Positions 21,601-34,300 of a stretch of 64,000 bases of DNA are shown one piece after another; position 1 is the first letter of the stretch, and every line of letters begins with the position of its first letter. This DNA is from Pomphorhynchus laevis (lineage: Eukaryota; Acanthocephala; Palaeacanthocephala; Echinorhynchida; Pomphorhynchidae), in assembly GCA_012934845.2 (NCBI GenBank), contig WNNJ02002438.1:1-64000 (forward strand). The letters run 5' to 3'. The notes beneath the pieces were generated by a model. That model saw only the letters and a list, made by a program, of their open reading frames with translations, was not told where the DNA came from and ran no database searches. The translations under genes were made by a program, and so were the position numbers.

Positions 21601-24189
21601 TGGAGAAAAATTTTATAATTTTTTTAGTGTTTTGCCATTTGATACAATCGCATAAGCAAACAAATTGTTAATAGGAACATAATGTCATTTTAATTTCAAA
21701 TTAATTTGGGAATTTTGCAGACATCTATGGTAAAATAATAGAATCTACTGCAAGCTACCAAAAACAAGTTTATAAAAATAATAAAATTAATAAAAAGAAG
21801 ATAAAAGATTAAAAAATTATATAATTTCTACATTAAAAATCAGATATAATTTTTAATTAGTAATTACTTATTATACTTACTAATAAATTATTGATTTAAT
21901 TATTAATAATTTTGAATTTATCATCTGCAACCAAAACAATCATTTGAAAATATCAAATTTATGAAAATTAATTTTTAATTTTCGATAGAATCGAGAATAT
22001 TGGTAGGAAGAATACTACGTCAAAATCAGTTGTTTTAAATTTATTTACATTTCTTAAGCTATCATTTATCGATGAAATCAAAATCAGTTGTTTTGAATTT
22101 ATTTACATTTATTACAATATCATAAATTGGTGGTATAATAGGCAAGAGTTTGGAAATCAAATTTAACAATTTTTTTTGGAGAACAGCGAATCAGGGACTA
22201 AACTTTTAATAAATGTTTAAAAACAACTGTCATAAAATTTAAACTTGAGTTTAAATTGTAGCACATTTTTGATTATCATTGCTGTAGACCTAGAATTGAA
22301 GCAACTTGCAATAAGCTTTAATTATCGAAAAATATCATTTACAATATAAAGCGGCAGAATTATTTTTTAAATCGGCCCCTTTAAAAGGGGGGGGGCGAAA
22401 CTTAATAACATGGCAGTAACTACTAAATTAACCTCAAATCCTTATTCTGATACGTTGTTTGTTATGAAAGTTGATTTTTATTTTAAATTTTAATTTTAAA
22501 ATTTATACTTTATATAAATATCTATTATATAAAATCATTTATAATTTATTATTCATTTTATTTATTATTTTTAATTTATATATATTATAAAATAAGTAAA
22601 CTCAGTTATCCGATCAGATTCATTCTACTGACAAGTTGTTAATAACCTATGGACTTTGTTTTCCCGGAAATATAACCTCTGTCAGAAATACTTAAACTAT
22701 GTATTATTGATACGACTATTTTTCTCCTGATTTTCAAGCAAGTTTCATGATTTTTTATATTTCTTATAATGCTAAATTAGACATTAACTAAAAATTATTA
22801 AAATATTAAATTTGCAATATACAAATCAACAAAATATTATTAAAAATTTATCTAGACTATTAAGCGAAAAAATATTGATGGATAATAAACAATAATCTTT
22901 GTATTAGAATAATGTACACTATATAATCAAATTTCATCAAAGGAAATACGTGATTATCATATATTTGTCCACATTGCAATGTTGGCTCGAGGAAAAGGGC
23001 AGAAACCTGATAGCGTGGCAGTTCCTTCTGATAACCTCTAATCCTTATTCTGTCACATTGCCTGTTATTAATAATTTCATAAAAATTGATTTTTATTTTA
23101 AATTTCAATTTTAAATTTTAACTTGATATAAATAACTATGAATATTAATATATCTATATTATATAATTATAACTATATTTTAACTTGATGCAAATATAAA
23201 TTGTATAAAATCTTATATAATTATTTATTATTTATCTTAATTTTTATTTATTCATAGTATAAAATATTTAGACTCAATTATCTGATCTGATTTGTTCTAC
23301 TGAGAAGTTATTATTGATCTGTGAACTTTGTTTTCTCGGTAATATAACCTCTGTCAGAAATACTGAAAATATGTATTATTGATTTGACATTACTATTTCT
23401 GCTAATTTTCAAGCAAGTTTGATGGATTATTTCTATTTTTTTTCTATATTTTAACTTGATGTAAATATAAATTTTATAAAATCTTATATAATTATTTATT
23501 ATTTATCTTTATATTGGATTTATATATAAAATAAAATACGTAGACTCAGTTATATAATATGATATATAATATTGCATATTATTTGGTAATATATAATATT
23601 ATAGTATTATTATATAATATTATATAATACAATATTAATATTTTATAATATTATAAAATATTAATACCAATCAAAATTTCGTTAAATTTAATTTTGCTCA
23701 TACGAATGTAAACCGATCACTAAAAACATGTCTCAACAAGCGTATATCGTTAATTTTTACAAAAATAAGCCTTTTTGATTTTATAAAAATAAATTAAGCG
23801 AATATTATAACAAATAAATTGAAATTCCATAGTTAAAAACATTAAAATATAAAAATCATATTTTATATTTTTTATAATCATTTTTTATAAAAATATAGAA
23901 ATATTAAAATTTCATTCTCATATTTCGATTTGATAAATTCATAAAAAACTTATGTATCGATACATCATGTATACGCGACTCAAATATCGAAGGAATGACA
24001 GAATGCTATATTTGTTATCACATTTTTCTCGAACGGCTTTACTTCGATCGAAGAGATTATATAACATATTGTTTGTTACAAATTAACGTATTAAATAGCA
24101 TTCACAAATAAATGATTAATAATCCATAAATCAAATAATTAATTTACAAATAAATAATAGCATTTTTAATAACATCATGCACCCAATAA
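21601..24189. other. AT-rich stretch with PLE-tail repeats
   Basis: No gene seen. It contains a doubled block at about 22020-22115 (AAAATCAGTTGTTTTAAATT twice) and two copies of the repeat found after the permuted PLE (about 22355-22560 and 22870-23400). Their signature is CTCTAATCCTTATTCTG followed by an AAATTGATTTTTATTTTAAA-like tail. Confidence 0.55.
22870..23110 (+). repeat. Solo copy of the permuted PLE's 3' region
   Basis: GATGGATAATAAA, then CTTTGTATTAGAATAA, then GAAACCTGATAGC and CTCTAATCCTTATTCTG occur in the same order as at 44728-44920, where they directly follow the PLE reading frame. So this is probably the 3' end of another, otherwise missing PLE copy. Confidence 0.6.
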
Positions 24190-24500
24190 GTAACCGAAAC
24201 TGGAAAAAGAAAACAAAAGAAAAAACCATGAAGAGTTCAACGTATAACTGAACCAAAAGGTCTTCAGATCAAAAACGGACCGGGGGAGTAAAAACTTTCC
24301 AGCATACACCAACGCGCAGCCTTCCGGCTGAACCACATAAGGTATCTCACACACCTGAGAGTCCAGATTTAAGAGACATTAGTATTTGCTCTGGCGTGGA
24401 ACTTTCTCTTGAAAAGAAGACTAATCCCGAGATTGCCCAGGTACTCTGAGGCGTACCTGAGCACATTCTCTTAAAGACAGATACTGATCTCGTTTCATGA
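24190..24500 (-). mobile_element. I/Jockey-like LINE 3' end fragment
   Basis: Matches the 3' end of the copy near 60.96-61.26 kb (shared strings include GACTAATCCCGAGATTGCCC versus GAGATAGCCC there). It stops where a CR1 fragment begins. Confidence 0.7.
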
Positions 24501-24504
24501 AGAG

Positions 24505-24760
24505 AATCGATGAAATACGAGACATACAAGAACGGAAGTCGATAAGGGTGCGGATACGGCGGATGTCACGGAGAATTAAGTTAGACAAGCGGACCTTATC
24601 ACGACGAAGGGTTTAAGGGAAATGTGATAATCGAAATGGAATCCTAAGAAAGTGAGATTGTGGACTACGGGGATGATCGATGATGCAAAAGATACAGAGT
24701 AGGAGATATGTTAGGTTGATGGGAATATGTTGGAGGAGGAGATATGTTATGTTAGTTGGT
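24505..24760 (-). mobile_element. Internal CR1-like LINE fragment
   Basis: Reverse strand matches the RT-to-C-terminus region of the plus copy (about 57.02-57.24 kb), for example GTCCGCTTGTCTAACTTAAT. It has neither the 5' nor the 3' end of the element and is wedged between I-like fragments. Confidence 0.7.
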
Positions 24761-24764
24761 CTTT

Positions 24765-26175
24765 TAATCTTAGAAAGAAACGGCCGATGTCCGAGACTAC
24801 ATCTTTGCACTTGCGTCTAGAAAACAGAGCTGTGGTATTATCAGCGTAGACCACTAGATGTTGTTCGAAATAAAAGGTTTAAAAAATACAATGGAGCAGC
24901 AAGGTATAAGATAGGAAAAAGCGGAGAGCCTTGAGACGTATAGGGTAGTACTGACGTGCATCCAGGTCGTCTTTATAAATTAATCGCTTGGTATTTAGCA
25001 AAATCTCCACCCTATTCAAAATCGCAGGCAACCCGAGGAAAGAGATATCAAATGGAATAGAAATGCGATCAAATGCATCCGAAAAGTCAAGAAAAGCAGT
25101 TACACCAAGCCGATGACTGTTATCCTGACAAATCGATGCACTTCAACTATTTCTGAATGAACCGAGTGACTTTTTACAAACTTATGAAAACCTAATAAGA
25201 TTAATTATCTCCTACTTAAATAATAGAGGATTTTACGTGCAAGTGCTTTTTCGTAAATGGAAATTTTTACCAGTCACTTCACATGTAGCAGTAGTATGTC
25301 GAGCAGAGAATTTGTTGTTGTGCAGTGAAAGGAGCGGTATGGTGGTTTGCTAATAAGATATTTGTGACTGGCTCTGCGGAGTGCTGCATTAATCCAATAA
25401 CCAGTTCTGTTGCTGAAGTCGCCAAGTAACATGTCGTAACCGCTACATATATATGATCCAGAAGGTCAAGGTTCTTGTGATTCTCTCCCGACCGAATATA
25501 GATATTAGCTAAACTGATAGGTTTACCGTTTTTTTCCAGAATGTTATCAATAAAACAAGACAGGGCTAAATAAGAATAGTTCAGTAAATAAGAGGATCCT
25601 TAGTGGAATTTTACTATGGTTAGAAACCTTTGGGATAAAGAGGAGTGTGGGGGAGGTTATATACGGAGTAAAGTAGGTAGTGACGTGCTTTAGGATAAAT
25701 CACGAATGGAAACGGAATAAAAATGCGGTCATATGCAGCAAAGTCAAAAAAGCAGCTACAGCAAGTTGATTACCGTTATCCTGACAAAACCGATGCACTT
25801 CAACGATTGCTAAATGAACTAAGCGACTTTGTACTAACCCATGCAAGCCTAATGGGATTAAACCTAATGGGACTAAACAAGGCAGGCCTGGACAATAATA
25901 GTTTATTAGGAGGGAGGATTTTAAGTGGCTATTAATAAGGCTAGAAGACCTTGAGATGAAGATGAGTAAGGATGGGTTATATAAGGAGTATAGTGGTTGG
26001 TTATGTACTTTGGGAACATCGAGCAACGTTCCGGAAACCGGATATATATAGTCTTCTGAAGGAATATAACATCCGCATCTCGACCAGATAGAAGGCTAAG
26101 GGCAGAAGCACCTCCCGAGTTCCACTTAATGATGTTTACTGAAAACGGTTCGGGACTACATACCATTACATTGGT
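24765..26175 (-). mobile_element. Chimeric I/Jockey-like LINE with endonuclease and RT segments out of order
   Basis: Read in element direction (from 26175 down): endonuclease start (NIIKWNSGGASALSLLSGRD), a jump at about 25.87 kb to the RT start (VEVHRFCQDNGNQLAVAAF), a jump at about 25.70 kb back to the endonuclease middle, a jump at about 25.28 kb again to RT, then RT to 24.77 kb. The last two junctions recur in the plus-strand copy at 46.5-48.6 kb. All frames are broken. Confidence 0.7.
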
Positions 26176-26589
26176 GCCACTATTAAGGGTAGCTAAACCA
26201 TCTATTTGGGTCCAGATGAGGGAAGGTTGCCCTCCCTACTTCCAGCCCCAACAGAAGGAGCACTTAACTCTTAGCTATGAGCATTGCCATCATTATCCTT
26301 ATTGTGTAGCTGCCATTTATTTCCCTTCTTGGAAATTTGGATAGGAGCTGTACCGCCGGAGGAAGATGATATCTTGTTCGAGATTATCTCCATCTTATCA
26401 ACCGGAGGCTTGCTATCAAACACATATGCTTTCAAAGGTTCTTTGTAACACCTACTACAAAAAGTCTTATCACACAGTGCAAATACCTTATTTTCTTCTG
26501 ATGGATTCACACAATGTGATCCCTTATCTATTCCAGCTTCTGCGGCTGTCTCACTTCATCTAATTCAACGCTTAAAGTAAATAACCACA
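26176..26589. other. Unassigned stretch between LINE fragments
   Basis: A minus-strand 79-codon frame (26510-26271) has CDKTFCSRCYKEP, which might be a remnant of a LINE ORF1 zinc region. It is not recognised further. Confidence 0.35.
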
Positions 26590-27200
26590 GGAATAATTCA
26601 CAGGTGGTTTGCAGACGATGGGCTTGTGTTGGTACAATTGACGACAGAGAGTGGTGTATGAAATGATATAATAGAATTATGAACAATGTGTGGGTATTAC
26701 GTAAATCCTAAAAAATGTGCACTGTTAATACATAGTAAAGAACCTTAATATTGTACAACTTGTTTCAAATACGCAGAAATTAAGATAAGTACAAACGGAG
26801 TAAAATTTCTAGGCAGCTACATTAGAGATAATGCGTTTGCATAATCAGGCGTAAAAGAAAAATATAGACTGGATCAAAAAGCTACTTTTAATCTCAGGGG
26901 TAACTGATTTAGATCCAGACAGCTTACATTATTTTAACCAAATCTGTTCCACTACATTGAATTTATGTTAGAAGTACAAGCAGAGTGAGAGAAGCTTGGT
27001 TTCAAAATCTGTCTAAATACTTGTATAATAATATGATCCCTGAAATGTGACATATAATAATGATAATGATCTACCACGAATAATAAGAATGCTTCTGCGA
27101 TACGGCGGATTGGGAATACGTGACTCTAGTGAACACGGATATATCGAATTTTATAATTCGATATATTATTGGAAGATATAGCATTAACGGTTGAGACAAA
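26590..27200 (+). mobile_element. REL-type LINE fragment (RT catalytic region)
   Basis: HRWFADDGL, then YYVNPKKCALLIHSKE, match in order HRWYADDAS and GFHINVPKCNLLIHS of the REL LINE at 59-60.8 kb. A VKFLGSYI-like block follows. Many stops and frameshifts; neither end of the element was found. Confidence 0.65.
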
Positions 27201-27744
27201 AAAGTAATGGATCAAATTCGAACATCTAGCCAAGAACGAACATTCAGTTTACGAAAACATTTAATATTCTAATTTGATTTTTAATGTAAAACAATTCAAT
27301 GTAAAAAATTGGTGATCGGTCCACAATTAGAAAATATTTTAACGAAGTCCTCGTCCTTTCTATTAATAGCTGATTTGACTACTGTTATTGCAATTATTAT
27401 TTTATTCGATATTGTTTAAAAATATTTAGATCCACTCGCATTGAAAAATCAAACCAATTTATGGAAACCATACGTGGTTCGTACTTTTGACAGGCAAAAC
27501 AATTTGGAACATTTATACAACTATTGCGATCATAAAGAAAATAATCGCAATGTTACCAATAGTGTATTAAGAAAATATCCGTTTCTAGTAATTTAAAAAG
27601 AAATTAATTACCTATATAGGTTCGTCATTTAATTTAAACAAACAAAGGATTTTCTTAATAAAAAAGCACAAAACTGTTAAATAATTCTACATGCAAGATA
27701 GAAATGTACAAGGTGAAAATGGATAAAAACAACGATTTAGGTTA

Positions 27745-27990
27745 AGTCGTCTTCTAAAAAAACGGGCAGAACCCTTCAGCCTACACCAGAGTGCGCCTTT
27801 TGTCTGAATCACTCAGGGCATCTCACATACCTGAGGGTCGAGTCAAGGCGGATAATGGTTGGTAATCGCGAAATGAGAAGCTTAAGAAACCTTGTTCTTT
27901 GCTCTGTGGGACGTCATCCATAAATAAAACTAATCACGAGAGTGACAGGTACCCCATAGGCTCACCCGAGCTTTCTCACTTAATGAAATA
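27745..27990 (-). mobile_element. I/Jockey-like LINE 3' end fragment
   Basis: Diverged copy of the same 3' end seen at 24.2-24.5 and 60.96-61.26 kb, with shared strings around CTGAATCACTCAGGGCATCT and GACAGGTACCCCATAGGC. It lies about 410 bp upstream of the eEF1B start codon. Confidence 0.65.
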
Positions 27991-28399
27991 TACCCGCTTC
28001 AGTGCCGATTTAATTTAAATTGAAAGTTTTTAACTATATTATATTATTCTATCACATTTCATCAAGCATTATGATAGTTCCACAATAAATGTCTGAAGGC
28101 AATCTCATAGTACACAGGAACATGAGCTTTAACGTATATATATCAAACGAAATTTAAAGCATGAATATCCAGCGTTTATAATTTTGACGATATATCACTT
28201 TGTATTATCAATAAATATATAGTAATCCAAATATTTAACTATTTAACGATAGATTGTTTTGTAATTTCTTCCGGATTGCAAATGTCACTGCTACTTGAAT
28301 AATATTAAAGAATTCTTTCAGCTTTAACTCCAATATTAATAGACCGTTTTGCGTCGCTGTAATCCACTCCGTTGCATAATTTATTCTTTCGTTGTTTCA

Positions 28400-31300
28400 A
28401 TGACCGTTTCGATTAACAATCGTAAGACTCAGCAAGTACTCGATAACATTCTAGTGGATCACTCTTACTTATGCGGGTAAGTTGAGATATCAAACAGTCA
28501 ATTACCTTCGGTGATCTGGGCAAGTCGTCAGTAATTGGCGACCAATCTCATGAAGGTATACTATAGTGCAGCCCATCCAAAGATCATTACAGTGATCTTT
28601 TGCAGTGCTCGCATACATTTCAATGTGGTCGATGACGATAAACAGGCGATCGTGATTACTGATCACAAAATTACTTTGATCTTATCTGAGACTAAGGGAC
28701 AGTGAATTGAATAAATTTTAAGTAAAAAATTTAAAATTGAGTAAATTTAAACTCTCAATTTGAGTAAAATAGGTTTACGGATTTGTGAGCTTTTCGTTCA
28801 GCTGATGTTCGAGTAAAACCAATTAATTAGAGTCTTACGTAAGTTAAGCATCAAATTGGAATTAGGTAATGCGCTTCGTCATTGTCACTTTGTTTATTGT
28901 CGTTTATTGTCTGAACAGAAATTAACGTTTAAATTATCGAGTTGATTTATAGACTTGTTTTTTTAAAGTCTGAACTCAATTTATGAGAGGAGCTAGAAAA
29001 TTTTATTGAAATTTAAAATTGCGAAATTTTAGATTTCGTATTGTCACTCCCGATTTACATATCCATCTGGCCATATGTGGTCACATCGGGCATTTGCTAT
29101 CAAATGCTCGATTCTTGCAATTGTTCCGATTGTCTAAGATCTTCGGCATCAACAAAGTTGCGAAATTTTAATCGAAAGAGTGTAATAAAATGTTATAACC
29201 GTCGGCTTATGATGTTCAAAATTTGATCAGTTCTAATTGTCAAGGCTAATATCTTCGGCCTCAAAAAAACTTAAGACTTTAAAAGGTTCGCCTCTTATGG
29301 AGTTGCTGATCGTACAGTTGGTAAAATTCTCGAAATAATGCAGAGTTTGTTTCGACCAAAGACATGTTTAAAAGGGTTACTGAGATTGTAACAAAAGAAA
29401 AATTAAATTTGGTGAAACAGAATTACTATTAGAAAATACCTCAACAGTGATTGTGTTCAGTAAAGATGGATGATTTATCCCAAAAGTTTATAGACTTGTC
29501 TTAACGTTTTTATTTCAAACATCTAAATAGAGCATTCAATGTTCACTTTTGATTGATTGGAATCCTAAACGTTTTTCATCGGTGAACGTATGTTCTCGTG
29601 ATAAAACCAACTTGAATAATTAATTTACTATTCAAATCTAGTTCATGCGGTGGAAATGCTGTACAAGAATTGTCAATACAAACTTAATTATTTAAAGTCT
29701 AAAAATAGCAAGGAGAAACTTGCGAGTGTTCGAACATTCGAACATTCGAAATGTTTAAAATGAAGGGTATTTCGAATATCCAAATTCTGATAATTGAAAT
29801 CAACGTAAGTGAACTTTAACACCAAGTGTTACTTAACATTAATAAATTAATCTTCGTTTCCCTTGTTTACAAAAGCGTTTCTTATTTTTATCTAATATCT
29901 AGCTTAAAATACGTGGCTTATATCTATTTACAAACCAAAGATTAATATTTTTCCGAATTAAAAATTAAAAATAATAACAAGGAATTTCTTAAAAAATAAA
30001 AAATTAGATTGACCTGATTGCAATGATTAGAGATATTTCAAAATATAAAGAGGTATCTTTACCTAATAATTTGATACTTTTGGAAACATTATCACAATAT
30101 TTCCGCATTTACTAGTAATTTCTTGAACAGTGTTGTACAACTATTAGGTCAGTTCAATTTTGCATCAAACGAGCCTTGAGCTCATAAGACGTGATTCATA
30201 AGGTGTTTCATCCTTAAAGGTTGTCTGTTAAATTACTTTTATTTTGATGTAAGGTCCTTTGTGAATTTAATTGCCATATTTTCCGAAAAGCATTAAAAAA
30301 TGTTACATGCAATCCACAAGCCAACGATTAAGTTTTGTTGAGACGAAATAATTGTTTAATGTGAGCAATGCTTTTATGACGGATTTATTAAACATTGAAA
30401 TGCCTTGAGTGTGCATTTTGTCATGAGTGTAAAACATTCGCCTTTGAGTGCATATTTTGCATTATAAAATGTTTCAAGTACTATCGTTTTTAATTTAAGT
30501 TATACGCCGAGTTGCACGGATCATAAAGTATTCGAAGAATTGAAGGAAGCTCCTCCCGGTGACCTCTTTAATCTTTGCCGTTGGTTCAGGCACATTAACT
30601 CATTTGATGCTGCAGAGAGAAATAGCTGGACAGGTGAGAAAAAGACATTGATAGAACTTGGTTGTTCGGAGGGTGAAGCCACGGTCAATCAGGGCGGCGA
30701 TGATGACATTGATTTGTTTGCATCCGATGAAGAAACAGAGGAAGAGAAGCGAATCAAGCAGGAGCGCCTCAGGATGTACGAAGAAAAGAAAGCCGGCAGT
30801 AAGTATCGAAAAGCTGAACATATCAGAAATACTGAATATTTTAATTCCAGCTAAGTATTTTCTATTTAATTACTTTCGTTTAGAAAAAATAGTTTTGCAT
30901 TTTGACGTACTTTCCTGCAGGGCAGAAAGGCACATATATTGTGTTCTATATATTGATATCAAACATTATTAAATTTAAAAATATCAATTTTTACAAAATT
31001 GATATTTATATTGATATTAAATTACAAAAATACGTAATCATTTTTATATTGTATCTTAATATCGATAATTATTAGTTTATTTAAAACAGTAATGTATTCC
31101 TCACAAATTCTTCCGCATTCTCGTAACTTTTAGTCTCATCACTGTCGGCTCCACATCGTTCATCCGCCTCCCTTCCTTAGACAGCACTCGTCCCACCTCT
31201 CTATCACTGCGTTCCCGTAATTCCTCTTTATGTTCCTAATTAATCCAACTACTACGGTCTCTGATCCTTCCTCGTCGCCGCCCCACTAGCCTGAAATCAG

Positions 31301-34300
31301 CTACCTCTCGACGTCCGCCGCGCTCCCTCCTTTATTGCATTCAAATGCCGCCTCCGCACCCACCTCCTCGAAACATTATTTATATATTTTGTTGTTGTGG
31401 TCATGTAAGCGTCCACCGGCACGCATTTGCCACGTAAAAATAAACCTTTTTTAAATGTAGTGAAGATAACCATACGAAAGTTTATGAATGCATTTAAATT
31501 TAATGATTTGATTTCTATCTGACGATTTAAACAAATAAATAAATAAAACTAATGTATTTTTAAATTTATTTAAATTTAACTGATGAAATTATAAAATATA
31601 AATTATTAATCATAAATTAGATATCATGTAATGATAATGTGTTATCATTACATAATAAAACATCAATTTTTATAAATTGCGTATTTCAGGATCGTCTATG
31701 TACTCCCGCAAGCATGTCACGTTGCTTCGCTGGATTGCGACGCTGATCCTCTGCATTTGAAAGTAAAAGGCGAGGGCGTCCCCGGTTCGTCTAACCAAAC
31801 TCTGACCTAATTTCTGTAGAAAGTCAAAATAATCGGGACCCATCGCTCCTATTGTCTCTTTTTGTTGTATTATTCTGTGAATAAAGGTGAATTTTTTATT
31901 GTATTTTATTAAAAAAACAACATAGATATATGATGAAATTATATGAGTTCTTCTATTCAAATTCAAGAATTGATAATAAATCTTTGATTGCTTCAACTAT
32001 TTAAAAACTATAAAAAGCGTGTGAACAACCTGTTGTTCACACCCTTATCGACTTCCGTTCCTGTATGTCTATTCTTTGCTTCTCTTCCCTAAAATCGATT
32101 ACTACCTCAGCATTTTCGCCAATTCTCTAAACCAATCATCCTACTCCTACAACACATCATCAACTCCGCCGTTGATGATGTCGCTTTGACCAAACATCTA
32201 TATATCTTGCCCAACTCCTGGTCTACCATCTACATCCGCATTCAAATCCGCCTTCTCGTAACTTTTCGCCTCATCGCTGTCGGCTACCCATCGTTCATCA
32301 ACTTCCCATTTCTTAGACGACACTCGATCCACCTCTCTCTATCGATGCGTTCCCGTCATTCCCTTTCACTCCACGTTCCCAATTACTCTAACAACTATGG
32401 TCTCCGATCCTTCCTCTTCGCTGCCCCACTCGCCTGGAATCAGCTCCCACTCGACGTCAACTATTTTAAAACTATAAAAAGCCTGTGAACAACTGTTGTG
32501 ATCCTTTTTATACTAGGATTATAATAATTTCAGATTTTAATTATTTGAGCAACAAATAAGTTAAGATGTTTTTTGGGCAAAAATTATCGTCAGTTGTAGA
32601 ATGCAAGTAAAAAAACTTTTGCGTATAAACAGTAAATTCGTGTGCATAGTGCCCTACATTGTGCATCTCACATGCACAATGTAGGGCACGTATTTATACG
32701 TGCCCTACATTCTTAGCATGTATTTATATAATATTAAATACGTATATATTTAGTAAGTTGATCTTACTTTTAAATTGAGATTTTAATTTTAATTTTTAAT
32801 TTTTTACCTTGACATAAGAAATATGGAAACTCATATAACAATTATTAATTATTTATAACTTTTTATTATTTAAATGCTTCGTGGCTATTTCTGAAAGAAT
32901 AAACGAAACTTCGACAATCCAAAAGTGCATTGAGTATGAGCAAATCCATTTTATGAGCCTCTTACTAATGTAAAGAGTTAAACATTGTGTTTCTCGATGA
33001 GGTTGTCCTTGCGGTTTTTATCAGACCCAATAATGAAATATCAAATTTTGGAACCTGAGTATTAGAGTTTTCAAATTAGAAACTTATCATCTGATGAGTT
33101 AATCAGAAGTATTATGGGTCATCCTCCTGATGACCTTTATTTATACATCGTGTATTATTTATTATTCAATTCATAAAAATTGATCGCTATCAATTTTTAC
33201 CTCTAATCCTTATTAGAAAAAAACATTGGAGTTAATAGCAGTAACAAACTCCTTAACTTAGCAGTTACTCCTGATAACCTGTAATCCTTATTCTGATACA
33301 TCGTCTGTCATTTATTAGTCAATTCATAAAAATTGATTTGTATTTTAAATTTTATTTTTTTTTAATTTGATATAAATTATATAAAATCTTATCTAACAAT
33401 TATTTATTATTTAATTATTTAATAATTAATATAATTAATAAAATAAAAATTTTTAAATAATTTTTTATTAAAAAATTACTACCAATTTTCAAGCAAGTTT
33501 GAAAATTGACAGTCTGATAGCATAACAGTTCCTAATGGCCTCTAATTCTTATTATGATACATCGTCTCTTATTTATTTGTCAATTCATAAAATTGACTTC
33601 TGTTTTAAATTTCAATTTTTTATTTTAATTTGATATAAATTATATAAAATCTTATCTAACAATTATTTATTATTTATAATTATTTAGTTATTTATTTTTT
33701 AATTTTTATTTATCTTTATTTCGTATTTATAAATAATATAAAATACTTTGATTCAGTTGATTTTGCTTATGTTTGCACTGCCTTCGAATTCACGTAGTGT
33801 AGACTAATACGATTTCCATGTCGCGCTTCACCAACGTATATTCAAATTGTATATACGTATATATTTATGTGTTCTATATAATATAACATATAAATATTTT
33901 ATATTATATACATATATATTATATGTATATCATATGTATATATAAATTGTCCTTCTCTTCATAATCAAATAACTGTCAATCGATTTTACCTTGTTTACTG
34001 CAACTTATCGTCGTTTGTATCCGCATTTATATCTGTGCATTTCATTATCAATTATATTGCGTTTCATTTTAGAGACATGATTGCTCGACACGTGTGGTGT
34101 TCACCTCGGTTTGCGATATAGTCTGCTTGTAGATCATTATTGTAATTTTTATATATTTCAATATTTAAAAAGGTAATGGCTTTGGGAATACTCTTTCTAT
34201 TTTGAACCGTTATGGACTCTATCTCTTTAGTTCTTTCATAGCATTCACTATTAATTCACTTGAATTACCCCCCCCCAGTAAAAATGCGTCTTTGTTTTTA

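Noticed and set aside
33900-34080. ATATAT tracts and mixed sequence as possible promoter or tRNA
   Set aside because: No cloverleaf or A/B box could be drawn; simple microsatellite.
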